The notes under the pieces are model-generated. The model saw only the letters and a program-made list of their open reading frames with translations, was not told where the DNA came from and made no database searches. A program made the position numbers and the translations under genes. A stretch of 64,000 nucleotides of DNA. Source: Haemophilus_A paraphrohaemolyticus_A. GTDB lineage: Bacteria; Pseudomonadota; Gammaproteobacteria; Enterobacterales; Pasteurellaceae. Below are positions 43,219 to 52,724 of the stretch, piece by piece (the stretch's first letter is position 1; each line of letters opens with the position of its first letter). The stretch covers positions 62,001 to 126,000 of the forward strand of contig NZ_QEQF01000001.1 of the NCBI RefSeq assembly GCF_003253115.1, given 5' to 3'.

Positions 43219-44100
43219 ATGAAAAAATTATTGGCTGTGTTAAGTGCTGTGGCGCTTTCGATGGGTTCAGTTTATGCAAAACCGCTTAAAGTGGTGACTA
43301 CATTTACTGTTATTCAAGATATTGCACAAAACGTAGCAGGTGACTCTGCTGTTGTTGAGTCAATTACCAAACCCGGTGCGGAAATTCACGAATATCAACC
43401 AACCCCGCAAGATATTGTGAAAGCTCAATCTGCTGATTTGATTTTGTGGAACGGGATGAACCTCGAAATGTGGTTTGAACGTTTCTTTACCAATATTAAA
43501 GATAAACCGGCCGTGGTGGTGACAGAAGGTATTGAGCCGATGTCTATCTTTGAAGGCCCTTACAAAGATAAACCAAATCCGCACGCTTGGATGTCACCAA
43601 AAAATGCGTTGGTATATATCGAAAATATCCGCAAAGCGTTGGTGAAATATGATCCTGAAAATGCCGAAAAATATAATGCAAATGCGAAAGCCTATGCGGA
43701 TAAAATTATGGCATTAGACCAACCGCTACGCGAACGTTTAGCGAAAGTGCCTGAAGGTCAACGTTGGTTAGTAACCAGTGAAGGGGCATTTAGCTATTTA
43801 ACTCGTGATTATGGCTTCAAAGAGCTTTATCTCTGGGCAATTAACTCAGATGAACAAGGCACACCAAAACAAATTCGTAAAGTGATTGACGGTGTTCGTA
43901 AACATCATATTCCTGTTGTATTTAGTGAAAGTACTGTTTCTGACAAACCTGCAAAACAAGTAGCGAAAGAAACAGGAGCAAAATACGGCGGTGTGCTTTA
44001 TGTTGACTCACTTTCAACCAAAGATGGTCCTGTTCCAACTTATATTGACTTATTAAAAGTGACTGTTGGTACCGTCGCAGATGGATTTAACCGTAAATAG
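43219..44100 (+). CDS. sitA: Mn/Fe ABC transporter, periplasmic binding protein (SitA/YfeA family)
   Basis: 293 residues from the ATG at 43219, which follows AAAGGAG; the open frame upstream overlaps the promoter. A signal peptide (cleavage after SVYA, about residue 20) leads to a cluster A-I metal-binding protein. Likely ligands are in EIHEYQPTP, NPHAWMSP, a Glu in FSESTVS, and an Asp in LYVDSLS. It delivers manganese or ferrous iron to the SitB-SitC-SitD membrane complex, all four genes being contiguous. Confidence 0.93.
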   Translation: MKKLLAVLSAVALSMGSVYAKPLKVVTTFTVIQDIAQNVAGDSAVVESITKPGAEIHEYQPTPQDIVKAQSADLILWNGMNLEMWFERFFTNIKDKPAVVVTEGIEPMSIFEGPYKDKPNPHAWMSPKNALVYIENIRKALVKYDPENAEKYNANAKAYADKIMALDQPLRERLAKVPEGQRWLVTSEGAFSYLTRDYGFKELYLWAINSDEQGTPKQIRKVIDGVRKHHIPVVFSESTVSDKPAKQVAKETGAKYGGVLYVDSLSTKDGPVPTYIDLLKVTVGTVADGFNRK

Positions 44101-44118
44101 AAGGAATAAATAACCAAA

Positions 44119-44901
44119 ATGAATACGTCCCAGCCGTCTTTAATCGTTCAAGATGTCGCAGTTCGTTACAATAACGGACACGAAGCGTTACACGATGTCA
44201 CTTTTTCGCTTGAAAAAAGCACCATTTGTGCCTTACTTGGTGTAAATGGGAGCGGTAAGTCCACCTTATTTAAGAGCATTATGGGGTTAATTAACCCGAA
44301 AGGTTCCATTAAATTATGTGGTTTACCCGTTCGCCAAGCACTTAAGCAAAATTTAGTGGCATACGTTCCGCAAAGCGAAGAAGTAGACTGGCAATTCCCC
44401 GTTTCTGTGTATGACGTGGTAATGATGGGGCGTTATGGTTATATGAACTTTTTGCGTATTCCTTCTGCAAAAGATAAACAAAAAGTCCAAGAGGCGATGG
44501 AGCGAGTGAGTATAGCTCATCTTGCTGATCGCCAAATTGGTGAACTTTCGGGCGGTCAGAAAAAGCGGGTTTTTCTGGCTCGCTCTCTTGCTCAAGAGAG
44601 CAAAATTATTCTATTAGATGAGCCGTTCACAGGCGTGGATGTGAAAACAGAAAATGCGATTATTGAGCTACTTAAACAGCTTCGTGATAGCGGGCATCTC
44701 ATTTTAGTTTCTACTCATAATTTAAGTACTGTGCCAAGTTTTTGCGATCAAGCCGTAATGATTAACCGTACCGTGTTGGCAACAGGTTCTATTGAACAAA
44801 CCTTTACACCAGAAAATTTAGAACGAGTGTTTGGTGGCGTGTTGCGTTATCAATTCCAAACTTCACATTTTAATCGAAATCAAAGTCAAAAAGCGGAGTA
44901 G
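44119..44901 (+). CDS. sitB: Mn/Fe ABC transporter, ATPase (SitB/YfeB family)
   Basis: 260 residues. Walker A (GVNGSGKST) lies near residue 40, the signature is LSGGQKKRVFLARSL, and Walker B is IILLDEPFTGVD. The final 25 residues form a short basic, Gln-rich tail. It powers the importer. It starts 18 bases after sitA with an AAGGAA site, and sitC follows after 3 bases. Confidence 0.93.
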   Translation: MNTSQPSLIVQDVAVRYNNGHEALHDVTFSLEKSTICALLGVNGSGKSTLFKSIMGLINPKGSIKLCGLPVRQALKQNLVAYVPQSEEVDWQFPVSVYDVVMMGRYGYMNFLRIPSAKDKQKVQEAMERVSIAHLADRQIGELSGGQKKRVFLARSLAQESKIILLDEPFTGVDVKTENAIIELLKQLRDSGHLILVSTHNLSTVPSFCDQAVMINRTVLATGSIEQTFTPENLERVFGGVLRYQFQTSHFNRNQSQKAE

Positions 44902-44904
44902 AGT

Positions 44905-45789
44905 ATGTTGGAATTATTACTCGAACCCTTTAGTTACGACTATATGTTTAAAGCCATTGCGCTAAGCGGTGTGATTGGGGCAGTGTGTGCGTTTCTTTCT
45001 TCCTATTTAATGCTCAAAGGTTGGTCATTGATTGGCGATGCCTTATCGCACGCAGTTGTACCAGGTGTTGCTCTGGCGTATGCTTTTTCTCTACCTTATG
45101 CGATGGGTGCTTTTTTCTCTGGATTTTTTGCTACGCTTGCGATTCTTGCTGTGAAATCAATGACTAAACTCAAAGAAGATGCGGTAATCGGCTTTATTTT
45201 TACCACCTTTTTTGCCTTGGGCTTATTTATTATTTCCATTCATCCAACTTCGGTAAACGTGCAGTCGATCATTCTCGGCAATATTTTGGGCATTGCAGAT
45301 GAAGATGTAAACCAAGTATTGATTATTCTGGGCGTTACGATCGTACTTTTGCTCTTTTACTGGAAAGATCTCTTGTTGGTTTTCTTTGACGAAGTACAAG
45401 CCAAAGCAGTTGGTATTTCACCGCTTAAGTTAAAAATCATCTTTTTTAGTTTGCTCAGTGCTTGTGTGGTTACTGCACTGCAAAGCGTAGGGGCGATTTT
45501 AGTGATCTCAATGGTGGTTACCCCAGGGGCGACAGCCTATCTTCTAACTGATCGCTTCGGTAAATTATTGATTATCTCAACACTATTAGGCGGTATTACC
45601 AGCATTGTTGGGGCTTATATCAGCTACTACATTGATGGTGCAACAGGTGGTTGTATTGTCGCATTGCAAACGTTGATTTTCTTAATCGCATTTTTCTTCT
45701 CGCCAAAATATGGTTTGATTCCACGCCGATTTGCAAATCAATCCGTAAAAGCCACCGCTTGTGAAGCAGGTCAAGGGGGGAGTCTATGA
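44905..45789 (+). CDS. sitC: Mn/Fe ABC transporter, permease (SitC/YfeC family)
   Basis: 294 residues with about eight membrane helices. LKGWSLIGDALSHAVVPGVAL is the ABC-3 family signature, followed by the ILGNILGIADED loop and VTPGATAYLLTDRF. It forms half of the membrane channel with SitD, to which it is clearly related by sequence. Its last codons overlap the sitD start (ATGA). The hydrophilic C-terminal tail contains an uptake-signal 9-mer in its coding sequence (45754). Confidence 0.92.
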   Translation: MLELLLEPFSYDYMFKAIALSGVIGAVCAFLSSYLMLKGWSLIGDALSHAVVPGVALAYAFSLPYAMGAFFSGFFATLAILAVKSMTKLKEDAVIGFIFTTFFALGLFIISIHPTSVNVQSIILGNILGIADEDVNQVLIILGVTIVLLLFYWKDLLLVFFDEVQAKAVGISPLKLKIIFFSLLSACVVTALQSVGAILVISMVVTPGATAYLLTDRFGKLLIISTLLGGITSIVGAYISYYIDGATGGCIVALQTLIFLIAFFFSPKYGLIPRRFANQSVKATACEAGQGGSL

Positions 45790-46616
45790 TGAATGCGATT
45801 TATCAATGGTTTGCTGAACCGCTTGCGTTTCCTTTTATGCAACAGGCGTTGATTATCGGGCTGGTTGTAGCGGTTATCTGTGCTACGTTATCTTGCTATT
45901 TAGTGCTAAAAGGCTGGTCTTTGATGGGCGATGCGATTTCCCATGCGGTGTTACCAGGGATCGTGCTTGCTTATATGCTTTCTATCCCGCTCGCAATTGG
46001 CGCATTTTTCTCTGGCGTTTTTTGTACCATTGCCGTAGGCTATTTAAAAACAAATAGCCGAATTAAAGAAGATACCGTGATGGGCATAGTATTCTCAGGG
46101 ATGTTTGCTATCGGTTTGGTCATGTTTACCAAAGTAGAAAGCAACCAGCATTTAATGCATATTTTATTTGGCGACTTGCTCGGCATCACAGCCCACGAGT
46201 TCTATCAAAGCTTGATTATTTCCGCCTTTGTGTTCCTTGTGATTGTGCTCAAACGTCGAGATTTCTTGCTTTACTGCTTCGATACAATGCACGCCCGCAC
46301 TGTGGGTTTAAACACTACATTCTTGCATTACAGCTTGTTAGTATTATTAGCGTTAGTCATCATTAGTGCTATGCAAGTAGTCGGCGTAATTTTGGTAGTC
46401 GCTATGCTTATTACTCCTGGGATTACGGGCTATATTCTTACCAAACGTTTCGAACGAATGATGCTCATCGCAATTTTAACCTCAGTAAACAGCGTTTTCT
46501 GGGGCATTTTCCTCAGTTTCCATTTTGATGCCGCAACAGGACCTTTCATTGTGCTCATCCAAGCGGTCGTTTTTTTAACGGCATTAGCAGTGGTGCAGTT
46601 GAGACTACATAAATAG
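45786..46616 (+). CDS. sitD: Mn/Fe ABC transporter, permease (SitD/YfeD family)
   Basis: 276 residues with about eight membrane helices. LKGWSLMGDAISHAVLPGIVL and ITPGITGYILTKRFERM repeat the SitC signatures. It starts at an ATG overlapping the sitC stop; the second ATG three bases on is equally possible. It ends the operon, with an intrinsic terminator at 46621-46650. Confidence 0.92.
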   Translation: MMNAIYQWFAEPLAFPFMQQALIIGLVVAVICATLSCYLVLKGWSLMGDAISHAVLPGIVLAYMLSIPLAIGAFFSGVFCTIAVGYLKTNSRIKEDTVMGIVFSGMFAIGLVMFTKVESNQHLMHILFGDLLGITAHEFYQSLIISAFVFLVIVLKRRDFLLYCFDTMHARTVGLNTTFLHYSLLVLLALVIISAMQVVGVILVVAMLITPGITGYILTKRFERMMLIAILTSVNSVFWGIFLSFHFDAATGPFIVLIQAVVFLTALAVVQLRLHK

Positions 46617-46620
46617 AAAA

Positions 46621-46650
46621 AACGCTATCTTTTATTTTAAAGATAGCGTT
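46621..46650 (+). terminator. Intrinsic terminator after sitD
   Basis: The 12-bp perfect stem AACGCTATCTTT / AAAGATAGCGTT has a 6-base loop; only a short T-rich tail follows. Confidence 0.8.
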
Positions 46651-46983
46651 TCGTTTAGATTAAAGCCATTTGTCTAAAACCGCTTTTTTCGCCTGCCTTG
46701 AATTTTCCAACACTTTTTCTAGTTCAGAAATTTAGGTTTAGATTTCCTTGATTCGATTTTCTCAGACTAAAGCAATATTATTAACAGTAATAGCCATATC
46801 ATTTGTTAAAATAAAAGAGAAGCACTCATGAAGGAAATACGATTACTTAATTTTTATAACTTTTTAATCTAATGATTTTCAGAATAAAAATGAATAATAA
46901 GTAGGTTTTTATTATTTCTCAATCGTTTGCTTTTTGTCTAATATCGCTCCAACTTCATTTTTTAACGATTAAAGGAGCATTTT
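46651..46983. other. Gene-free stretch between sitD and the acyl-CoA dehydrogenase remnant
   Basis: No intact gene is seen. On the minus strand, bases about 46733-46665 read as the short peptide ISELEKVLENSRQAKKAVLD, then KWL and a stop. This looks like the C-terminal helix of a lost protein, but it is too short to identify. The rest is very AT-rich and ends with the AAGGAG site of the next gene. Confidence 0.35.
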
Positions 46984-48056
46984 ATGGCTAAATATCTATC
47001 AACTGAATTTATTGAATGGTTAAACCAACACGTAGCAGAGATTGATCAATCAAATCAATATGCTGATGAGTTATTTAAGCGAGTGGCACAAGAAGGTATT
47101 TTTAAAATTGGTGTGCCTGAAGTATTGGGCGGTAAAGGTGGTTCATTCCAACAAGCGATTGAAGCGGTTTGTGAAATTTCGACTTACTCCTTAACGGCAG
47201 GTTTTATCTCTTGGGGGCATTGCACCTTAATCCAAAATTTATTAAGCAGTAAAAATAGCTTGCCGCGTGAACGTTGGATGATTTATTAAATGCCAAATTA
47301 TCGGGCGGTACGGGCTTATCAAATGCGGTGAAATTCCTTTCAGGTATTGAAGAATTACAAGTAAAAATTGTAGAAGAAGGCGGGAAACGCTATTTACAAG
47401 GCCGCTTGCCGTGGATTACCAATTTGAAAGAGAGCGGATTTATTACAATTTTTGCTGCAGAATATGCAGATGGAAGCAAACCACCTGTGATTATTGTGTT
47501 ACCGTATAACGTAAATGGAGTGACTCGCACGAAAGAATTATCGCTTATAGCACTACAAGGCAGTAATACGGTGGCGATAGAGTTAAATCACGTGGAGCTC
47601 GATCCTGATTGGATCATTGCAGAAAACGCAGGTGAATATTTAGCCCAAGTGCGCCCAACTTTCCTAGGTCTGCAATGTGCAATGGCATTTGGTTTGGCAG
47701 CACGTAGCCTTTCGGAAGTGAAAAAATTACTCGATTACGTGGATAATCGTTCTGTGCTAAAACCAGAATATGATGAACAGGTACAAAAATTAGCTAATTT
47801 AGAGCACCGTTTAGCGGAAGGATTAAATCAATCCAATTTCTTTATCGACAATCCAAAAGCCTTATTTGATATACGTATCGAAATTGTGGATGTAGTTGCT
47901 TCAAGTTTATTGCTTGAATTACAAGCCTCAGGCGGCCGTGGCTACTTGCAAAACGCAGGTTTAGATTTTATCCGCCGTTGGCGAGAATGTGCATTTTTGC
48001 CTGTAGTAACACCGAGTATTTTACAGCTAAAAACCATTTTGCAGGCGGCTAAATAA
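46984..48056 (+). pseudogene. Acyl-CoA dehydrogenase family protein, frameshifted
   Basis: Two frames make one protein. 46984-47289 encodes the N-terminal helical domain (FKIGVPEVLGGKGGSFQQAI, TYSLTAGFISWGH). Near 47270-47276 the frame must shift by one base, after which LDDLLNAKLSGGTGLSNAVK continues to 48056. The second part holds the central beta domain (LPYNVNGVTRTKELS, LDPDWIIAENAGEYL) and the C-terminal helices (ELQASGGRGYLQNAGLDFIR). At about 355 residues it would be a shorter, DszC/acyl-CoA-dehydrogenase-like flavoenzyme. Substrate unknown. It ends in an uptake-signal terminator. A sequencing error at one base cannot be excluded. Confidence 0.8.
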
Positions 48057-48083
48057 AGTTATTGCAAATTCTAATAAAAAATC

Positions 48084-48123
48084 AACCGCTTGTAATGTCT
48101 CTGCTACAAGCGGTTTGTTTTTT
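48084..48123 (+). terminator. Uptake-signal terminator after the acyl-CoA dehydrogenase remnant
   Basis: AACCGCTTGTA (48084-48094) pairs perfectly with TACAAGCGGTT (48105-48115), followed by TGTTTTTTT. Confidence 0.9.
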
Positions 48124-48250
48124 TGGAATTTTTGCGATTACATCAATTTTCTTATCTTTTGACCTAGATCATAACTGAAGTTCATTTTCTAATCACATTG
48201 AAGCATTAGGATTATAATTCAGGCAGTTTAATTTTTGTGCGAGGTTCAAT

Positions 48251-49021
48251 ATGGAACAGGAACATCAACGGGCGGTAACAAGGGTGTGTATTCAAGTAGC
48301 GTTATTGCTGTTGCAACACGGAGCGGAGAGTACGGTGGTGGTACAAATGGCTCAGCGATTGGGTGTAGCATTAGGTGTGGAGAGTGTAGAGTGTGCTTTA
48401 ACAGCGAATGCGATTGTGCTCACAACACTTTCAGATGAACACTGCATTACGACCACGCGGAAAAACAGCGATAAAGGCATTAATATGCAGATGGTCACCG
48501 ATGTGCAGCGGATTGTGATTGCGGTGGAGCATAAACTGTATGATTTAGAGATGGTGCAACAAAAGTTGAATCGATTAAAACCGCTGAAATATCCACCAAT
48601 GCTAGTGGTGGGAATGATCGGGCTTTCTTGTGCCTCTTTTGCTCATCTTTCGGGTGGCGATTGGGTGATTTGTGTGATTACCTTTTTTGCTTCCGCTGGG
48701 GGAATGTTCGTGCGTCAAGTATTATCTAAACGGCATTATAATCCGCTGATTGTATTTGCAATGACCTCTTTTGTTGCATCTCTGATTTCGGGCTTAAGCT
48801 TGAAATATCAGTGGGGAAACGATCCGCAAGTAGCGTTGGCTTCCAGCGTTTTATTGCTTGTACCTGGTTTTCCGCTTATCAATTCGCTGGCGGATATTTT
48901 GAAAGGCTATATCAATATGGGAATTGGGCGTTGGACCGTTGCTACTATTCTCACTTTTGGGGCGTGTTTGGGGATTGTGTTTGCGTTAAGCATGATGAAT
49001 ATTTCGACTTGGGGGCATTAA
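48251..49021 (+). CDS. yjjP: YjjP-family (ThrE N-part) membrane exporter subunit
   Basis: 256 residues. The N-terminal cytoplasmic domain of about 110 residues (DUF1212, with LLLLQHGAESTVVVQMAQRL) is followed by five membrane helices, with VLLLVPGFPLINSLADILKG as the family block. With YjjB it makes a split version of the ThrE exporter. In E. coli the pair exports succinate; other members export threonine or serine. RBS GAGG lies 7 bases before the ATG, and yjjB follows at one base. Confidence 0.9.
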   Translation: MEQEHQRAVTRVCIQVALLLLQHGAESTVVVQMAQRLGVALGVESVECALTANAIVLTTLSDEHCITTTRKNSDKGINMQMVTDVQRIVIAVEHKLYDLEMVQQKLNRLKPLKYPPMLVVGMIGLSCASFAHLSGGDWVICVITFFASAGGMFVRQVLSKRHYNPLIVFAMTSFVASLISGLSLKYQWGNDPQVALASSVLLLVPGFPLINSLADILKGYINMGIGRWTVATILTFGACLGIVFALSMMNISTWGH

Positions 49022-49022
49022 A

Positions 49023-49487
49023 ATGGATTTTATATTCAGTTTGTTAGACGATATGTTCTTTGCAGCCATTCCTGCGGTAGGGTTCGGCTTGGTGTTTAAT
49101 ACACCTATAAAAGCGTTGAAGTATTGTGCGTTTTTAGGAGCATTAGGGCACGTTACTCGCACATTATTACTGCAAATTCATATTCCTATTGTCTTTGCTA
49201 CTTTTTTTGCTACCTGTGTGATTGGCTTTATTGGTGTACATTTATCTCACCGTTATTTAGCACATCCAAAAGCATTCACTGTTGCGGCAATTATTCCGAT
49301 GATTCCTGGGGTATATGCCTATAAGGCAATGATTGGGATGGTGCAGCTTCATCATTTCGGCTTCTCTGAAATTAGGTTTGAAAATGCGATTAGTGCATTT
49401 TTGAATACCACCTTTATTCTGGGGGCGATTGTGTTTGGATTGGCATTGCCTGGTTTGTTGTTTTATCGGGAGAAGCCTGTGGTGTGA
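49023..49487 (+). CDS. yjjB: YjjB-family (ThrE C-part) membrane exporter subunit
   Basis: 154 residues with four to five membrane helices (DUF3815). Typical text includes VGFGLVFNTPIKALKYCAFLG and IIPMIPGVYAYKAMIGMVQL. It is the partner of YjjP in a two-protein organic-acid or amino-acid exporter. Start and stop of the two genes nearly touch, so translation is coupled. A GTAGGG-type hairpin (CATAGGGACGGGG / CCCCGTCC) follows at 49493-49517. Confidence 0.9.
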   Translation: MDFIFSLLDDMFFAAIPAVGFGLVFNTPIKALKYCAFLGALGHVTRTLLLQIHIPIVFATFFATCVIGFIGVHLSHRYLAHPKAFTVAAIIPMIPGVYAYKAMIGMVQLHHFGFSEIRFENAISAFLNTTFILGAIVFGLALPGLLFYREKPVV

Positions 49488-49492
49488 TGTGC

Positions 49493-49517
49493 ATAGGGAC
49501 GGGGTATCCCCGTCCAA
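49493..49517. terminator. Hairpin between yjjB and the lipoprotein gene
   Basis: GGGACGGGG (49496-49504) faces CCCCGTCC (49509-49516), between convergent genes. No long T run is seen. Confidence 0.55.
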
Positions 49518-49524
49518 CTTTTTA

Positions 49525-50052
49525 CTACATGCCGATTGTGCTCCAATTAAATAACCAAGCTCCATTAGGTTGTTTTATGGCGAGATAGCGTCCAATATGA
49601 GTTTCTTGGCTTGTTGGTGAGACAAAAACCGTTCTAAAAATAAAGGTATTTGCAGATTTTAGCTGTATGCCATCAATTCGTTGTACATTCACACAATTTG
49701 ATTTGTTGTAAGACATTTGGCGAACAGGGTTAAGAGGGTAGGATATTCCTACACTACTTTCATCTGTATAAGCCTTCACTTGATCATCTTTTTCACAAGC
49801 AATCAATATTAAAACTTTCTCTAAAGTTGGTTTAGCGTCATTAAATAGAGCTTTTACATTTTGAGGTGGGGTAGCGTTGTTTAATGCAGAAGCGACGGAA
49901 GATTTTGTGCTTGAAGAAATAGTTGTTCCCGCAAGAGTATCATTAACGGTTTGAAGTGTTTGATTAACTTGACTTAATCCATCATTAAGCACTTGACAGC
50001 CTGTCAATAATCCCAAAACTAAGCTAGCGATGAGTGATGGGCGATGAGTCAT
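49525..50052 (-). CDS. Hypothetical lipoprotein
   Basis: 175 residues of unrecognised family. A signal sequence with lipobox LLTGC (Cys at about residue 19) predicts a lipid-anchored envelope protein. The next 50 residues are Ser/Thr/Asn-rich with helical heptads (LSQVNQTLQTVNDTLAG). A C-terminal globular part follows with two Cys. The ATG has AAGGAG at 7 bases. It stands alone between yjjB and glnS. Function unknown. Confidence 0.75.
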   Translation of the reverse strand: MTHRPSLIASLVLGLLTGCQVLNDGLSQVNQTLQTVNDTLAGTTISSSTKSSVASALNNATPPQNVKALFNDAKPTLEKVLILIACEKDDQVKAYTDESSVGISYPLNPVRQMSYNKSNCVNVQRIDGIQLKSANTFIFRTVFVSPTSQETHIGRYLAIKQPNGAWLFNWSTIGM

Positions 50053-50120
50053 AATTTTCTCCTTAAATAATCCTATTAAAAAGGGCTAATATGATTAGCC
50101 CTATGTAATTTATCGTCTAA

Positions 50121-51791
50121 TTAAAACGCTACACTCTCTTTTAAACTTACAGTTAAGTTGAAGATTAAGTGTTCTGGGTGGCTATCTTTGCTATCTAAGC
50201 AGTAGTAACCTTCGCGTTCGAATTGGTAACCTTGTTCTGCTTTTGCGTTTGCTAAACTTGGTTCAACAAAACCGTGTTTTACCACTAAAGAATTTGGGTT
50301 TAATACGCTTTCGAGCTCTTCTTCCGCACCTGGATTCGGTACAGTGAATAAGCGATCGTATAAACGGAATTCTGCAGGTTTGGCGTGTGTTGCAGAAACC
50401 CAGTGGATTACACCTTTCACTTTACGACCGTCAGCAGGATTTTTGCCTAAGGTTTCCGAATCATATGTGCAATAAATGGTGGTAATTTTACCGCTTGCAT
50501 CTTTTTCTACACGTTCAGCTTTGATCACATAAGCATTACGTAAACGCACTTCTTTACCTAATACTAAGCGTTTGTATTGTTTGTTTGCTTCTTCACGGAA
50601 GTCAGCTTCGTCAATGTAAAGCTCTTTCGTGAAAGGCAATTCGCGAGAGCCTAATTCTTCACGGTTTGGATGATTTGGTGCTTTTAACCACTCTTCGCCT
50701 TCGAAGTTTTCAATTACTACTTTAACAGGATTAATTACAGCCATTGCACGTGGTGCATTTTCGTTTAAATCTTCACGAATGCAGGCTTCAAGGGCAGAGT
50801 ATTCCACTACGTTATCTTGTTTGGTCACGCCAATACGACGACAGAATTCACGAATAGATGCTGGCGTATAACCACGGCGACGTAAACCAGAAATGGTTGG
50901 CATACGTGGATCATTCCAACCATCCACAATCTCTTCGTTTACCAATTTCAATAGCTTACGTTTAGAAGTTAAAGTACCTTCTAAGTTTAAACGCGAGAAT
51001 TCGTATTGATGCGGTAACGGATGTTCAATACTGATATTATCTAACACCCAGTCATATAAACGACGGTTGTCTTGGAATTCTAATGTACATAATGAGTGAG
51101 TAATACGCTCAATCGCATCTGAAATACAGTGCGTGAAATCGTACATCGGATAAATGCACCATTTATCGCCTGTTTGGTGGTGGCTAGCGAATTTAATACG
51201 ATATAACACAGGGTCACGCATTACCATAAATGGCGAAGCCATATCAATTTTTGCACGCAAGCTCGCTTTACCTTCTTCAAACTCACCGTTTTTCATTTTC
51301 TCGAATAAGGTTAAGTTCTCTTCCACAGAGCGGTCGCGATATGGGCTGTTTTTACCCGGTTCGGTTAATGTACCGCGATATTCACGCATCTCTTCTGGTG
51401 AAAGCTCATCTACATACGCCAAGCCTTTTTTGATAAGTTCAATGGCATAGCCGTGTAGTGCATCAAAGTAGTCTGACGCATAACGGATCTCGCCATCCCA
51501 ATGGAAGCCAAGCCATTCAACGTCGGCTTTAATAGAATCAACATATTCCACATCTTCTTTTACTGGGTTGGTGTCATCAAAACGGAGGTTACATAAACCT
51601 TTGTAATCTTCGGCAATTCCGAAGTTTAAGCAGATTGATTTGGCGTGACCAATATGTAAATAGCCGTTTGGCTCAGGTGGGAAACGGGTGTGAACGCTAG
51701 TATGTTTACCCGATGCTAAATCTTCATCAATAATATGGGTAATAAAATTCGCACGAACATCATTTTCTTGTGTTAAAATTTCTTCGCTCAT
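50121..51791 (-). CDS. glnS: Glutamine--tRNA ligase
   Basis: 556 residues, class I synthetase. The HIGH box (HIGH at residues 46-49 in PPEPNGYLHIGHAKS) and the KMSKS-equivalent LTSKRKL are present. The acceptor-binding domain and the C-terminal anticodon-binding beta barrels are complete. It charges tRNA-Gln. It is a stand-alone gene, convergent with nothing and divergent from metY. Confidence 0.98.
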   Translation of the reverse strand: MSEEILTQENDVRANFITHIIDEDLASGKHTSVHTRFPPEPNGYLHIGHAKSICLNFGIAEDYKGLCNLRFDDTNPVKEDVEYVDSIKADVEWLGFHWDGEIRYASDYFDALHGYAIELIKKGLAYVDELSPEEMREYRGTLTEPGKNSPYRDRSVEENLTLFEKMKNGEFEEGKASLRAKIDMASPFMVMRDPVLYRIKFASHHQTGDKWCIYPMYDFTHCISDAIERITHSLCTLEFQDNRRLYDWVLDNISIEHPLPHQYEFSRLNLEGTLTSKRKLLKLVNEEIVDGWNDPRMPTISGLRRRGYTPASIREFCRRIGVTKQDNVVEYSALEACIREDLNENAPRAMAVINPVKVVIENFEGEEWLKAPNHPNREELGSRELPFTKELYIDEADFREEANKQYKRLVLGKEVRLRNAYVIKAERVEKDASGKITTIYCTYDSETLGKNPADGRKVKGVIHWVSATHAKPAEFRLYDRLFTVPNPGAEEELESVLNPNSLVVKHGFVEPSLANAKAEQGYQFEREGYYCLDSKDSHPEHLIFNLTVSLKESVAF

Positions 51792-51927
51792 AGTTCTCTC
51801 TGTTTTTATCTATATAAATGAATACTTGGAGCATTCTACACTTTATTTGTAATGAATTAAAGGGAGGCAACAAAACTCATTCTTCGACAAGCTCAGGAAC
51901 CGTTCTGTTTTTATTTTCAAAAAATAT

Positions 51928-51955
51928 TTGACATCATCTCCAAAATCTCTATAAT
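51928..51955 (+). promoter_or_regulatory. Strong promoter of the metY-rimP-nusA-infB operon
   Basis: A perfect TTGACA (51928-51933), a 16-base spacer and a perfect TATAAT (51950-51955) lie 12 bases before the tRNA. Confidence 0.9.
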
Positions 51956-51967
51956 ACGCCCATCAGA

Positions 51968-52044
<77 letters not shown>

Positions 52045-52053
52045 GTTTTATCG

Positions 52054-52081
52054 GCTCACATTCCTGATAAGGTCTGTGAGC
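52054..52081 (+). terminator. Hairpin just after metY
   Basis: GCTCACA (52054-52060) pairs with TGTGAGC (52075-52081), followed by TTTGTTTT. It is likely a partial terminator or tRNA-processing boundary. Confidence 0.6.
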
Positions 52082-52191
52082 TTTGTTTTATGTATACTTG
52101 TAATCTATTTGCAAAATATCACGTAAAACAAACCGCTTGTATTGCTTGCGTTTAAAGAATATAGGTGGCGGATACAATTTATTCGTATCAT

Positions 52192-52215
52192 AAGGGCTGG
52201 TTAAGCCCTTTTTTT
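52192..52215 (+). terminator. Terminator-like hairpin directly before rimP
   Basis: AAGGGCT / AGCCCTT with a short loop is followed by T7, ending 4 bases before the rimP ribosome site. It probably attenuates the operon. Confidence 0.7.
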
Positions 52216-52232
52216 ACATCTGGAGAAAACCT

Positions 52233-52694
52233 TTGGCTACTTTAGAGCAGAAATTAGAAGAGCTAACTACGGATACCATTGAAGCAATGGGGTGTGAGTT
52301 AGTTGGCATTGAATGTCAACGCGCAGGACGTTATTTAACCGTCCGTTTATTTATTGATAAAGAAGGTGGCGTAACAATTGATGATTGTAGCGATGTTAGC
52401 CGTCAAGTTAGTGCGATTTTAGATGTTGAAGATCCTATCGCAGACAAATATAACCTTGAAGTCTCTTCGCCTGGTTTAGATCGTCCATTATTCACATTGG
52501 CTCATTACGAGCGTTTTGTAGGGCGTGATGTAGTGGTTCACTTACGCATTCCAATGTTTGACCGCCGTAAATGGCAAGGTAAATTAGAAAGTGTTGAAGG
52601 CGATTTGATTACTTTAATCGTAGATAACGAGCCACGTCAGTTCGCATTTGGCAATATTCAAAAGGCAAATTTAGTGCCTGTATTTGATTTTTAA
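52233..52694 (+). CDS. rimP: Ribosome maturation factor RimP
   Basis: 153 residues. It starts with TTG at 52233, 7 bases after TGGAG, giving MATLEQKLEELT. The N-terminal domain (GCELVGIECQRAGRYLTVRLFIDKE in two parts) and the C-terminal SH3-like domain (VSSPGLDRPL) are typical. RimP helps assemble the 30S subunit. It is the first protein gene after metY, with nusA and infB downstream. The TTG start and the preceding hairpin both suggest limited expression. Confidence 0.95.
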   Translation: MATLEQKLEELTTDTIEAMGCELVGIECQRAGRYLTVRLFIDKEGGVTIDDCSDVSRQVSAILDVEDPIADKYNLEVSSPGLDRPLFTLAHYERFVGRDVVVHLRIPMFDRRKWQGKLESVEGDLITLIVDNEPRQFAFGNIQKANLVPVFDF

Positions 52695-52724
52695 CCTATT
52701 ATTGATAATTGAAAGAGAAATCCA

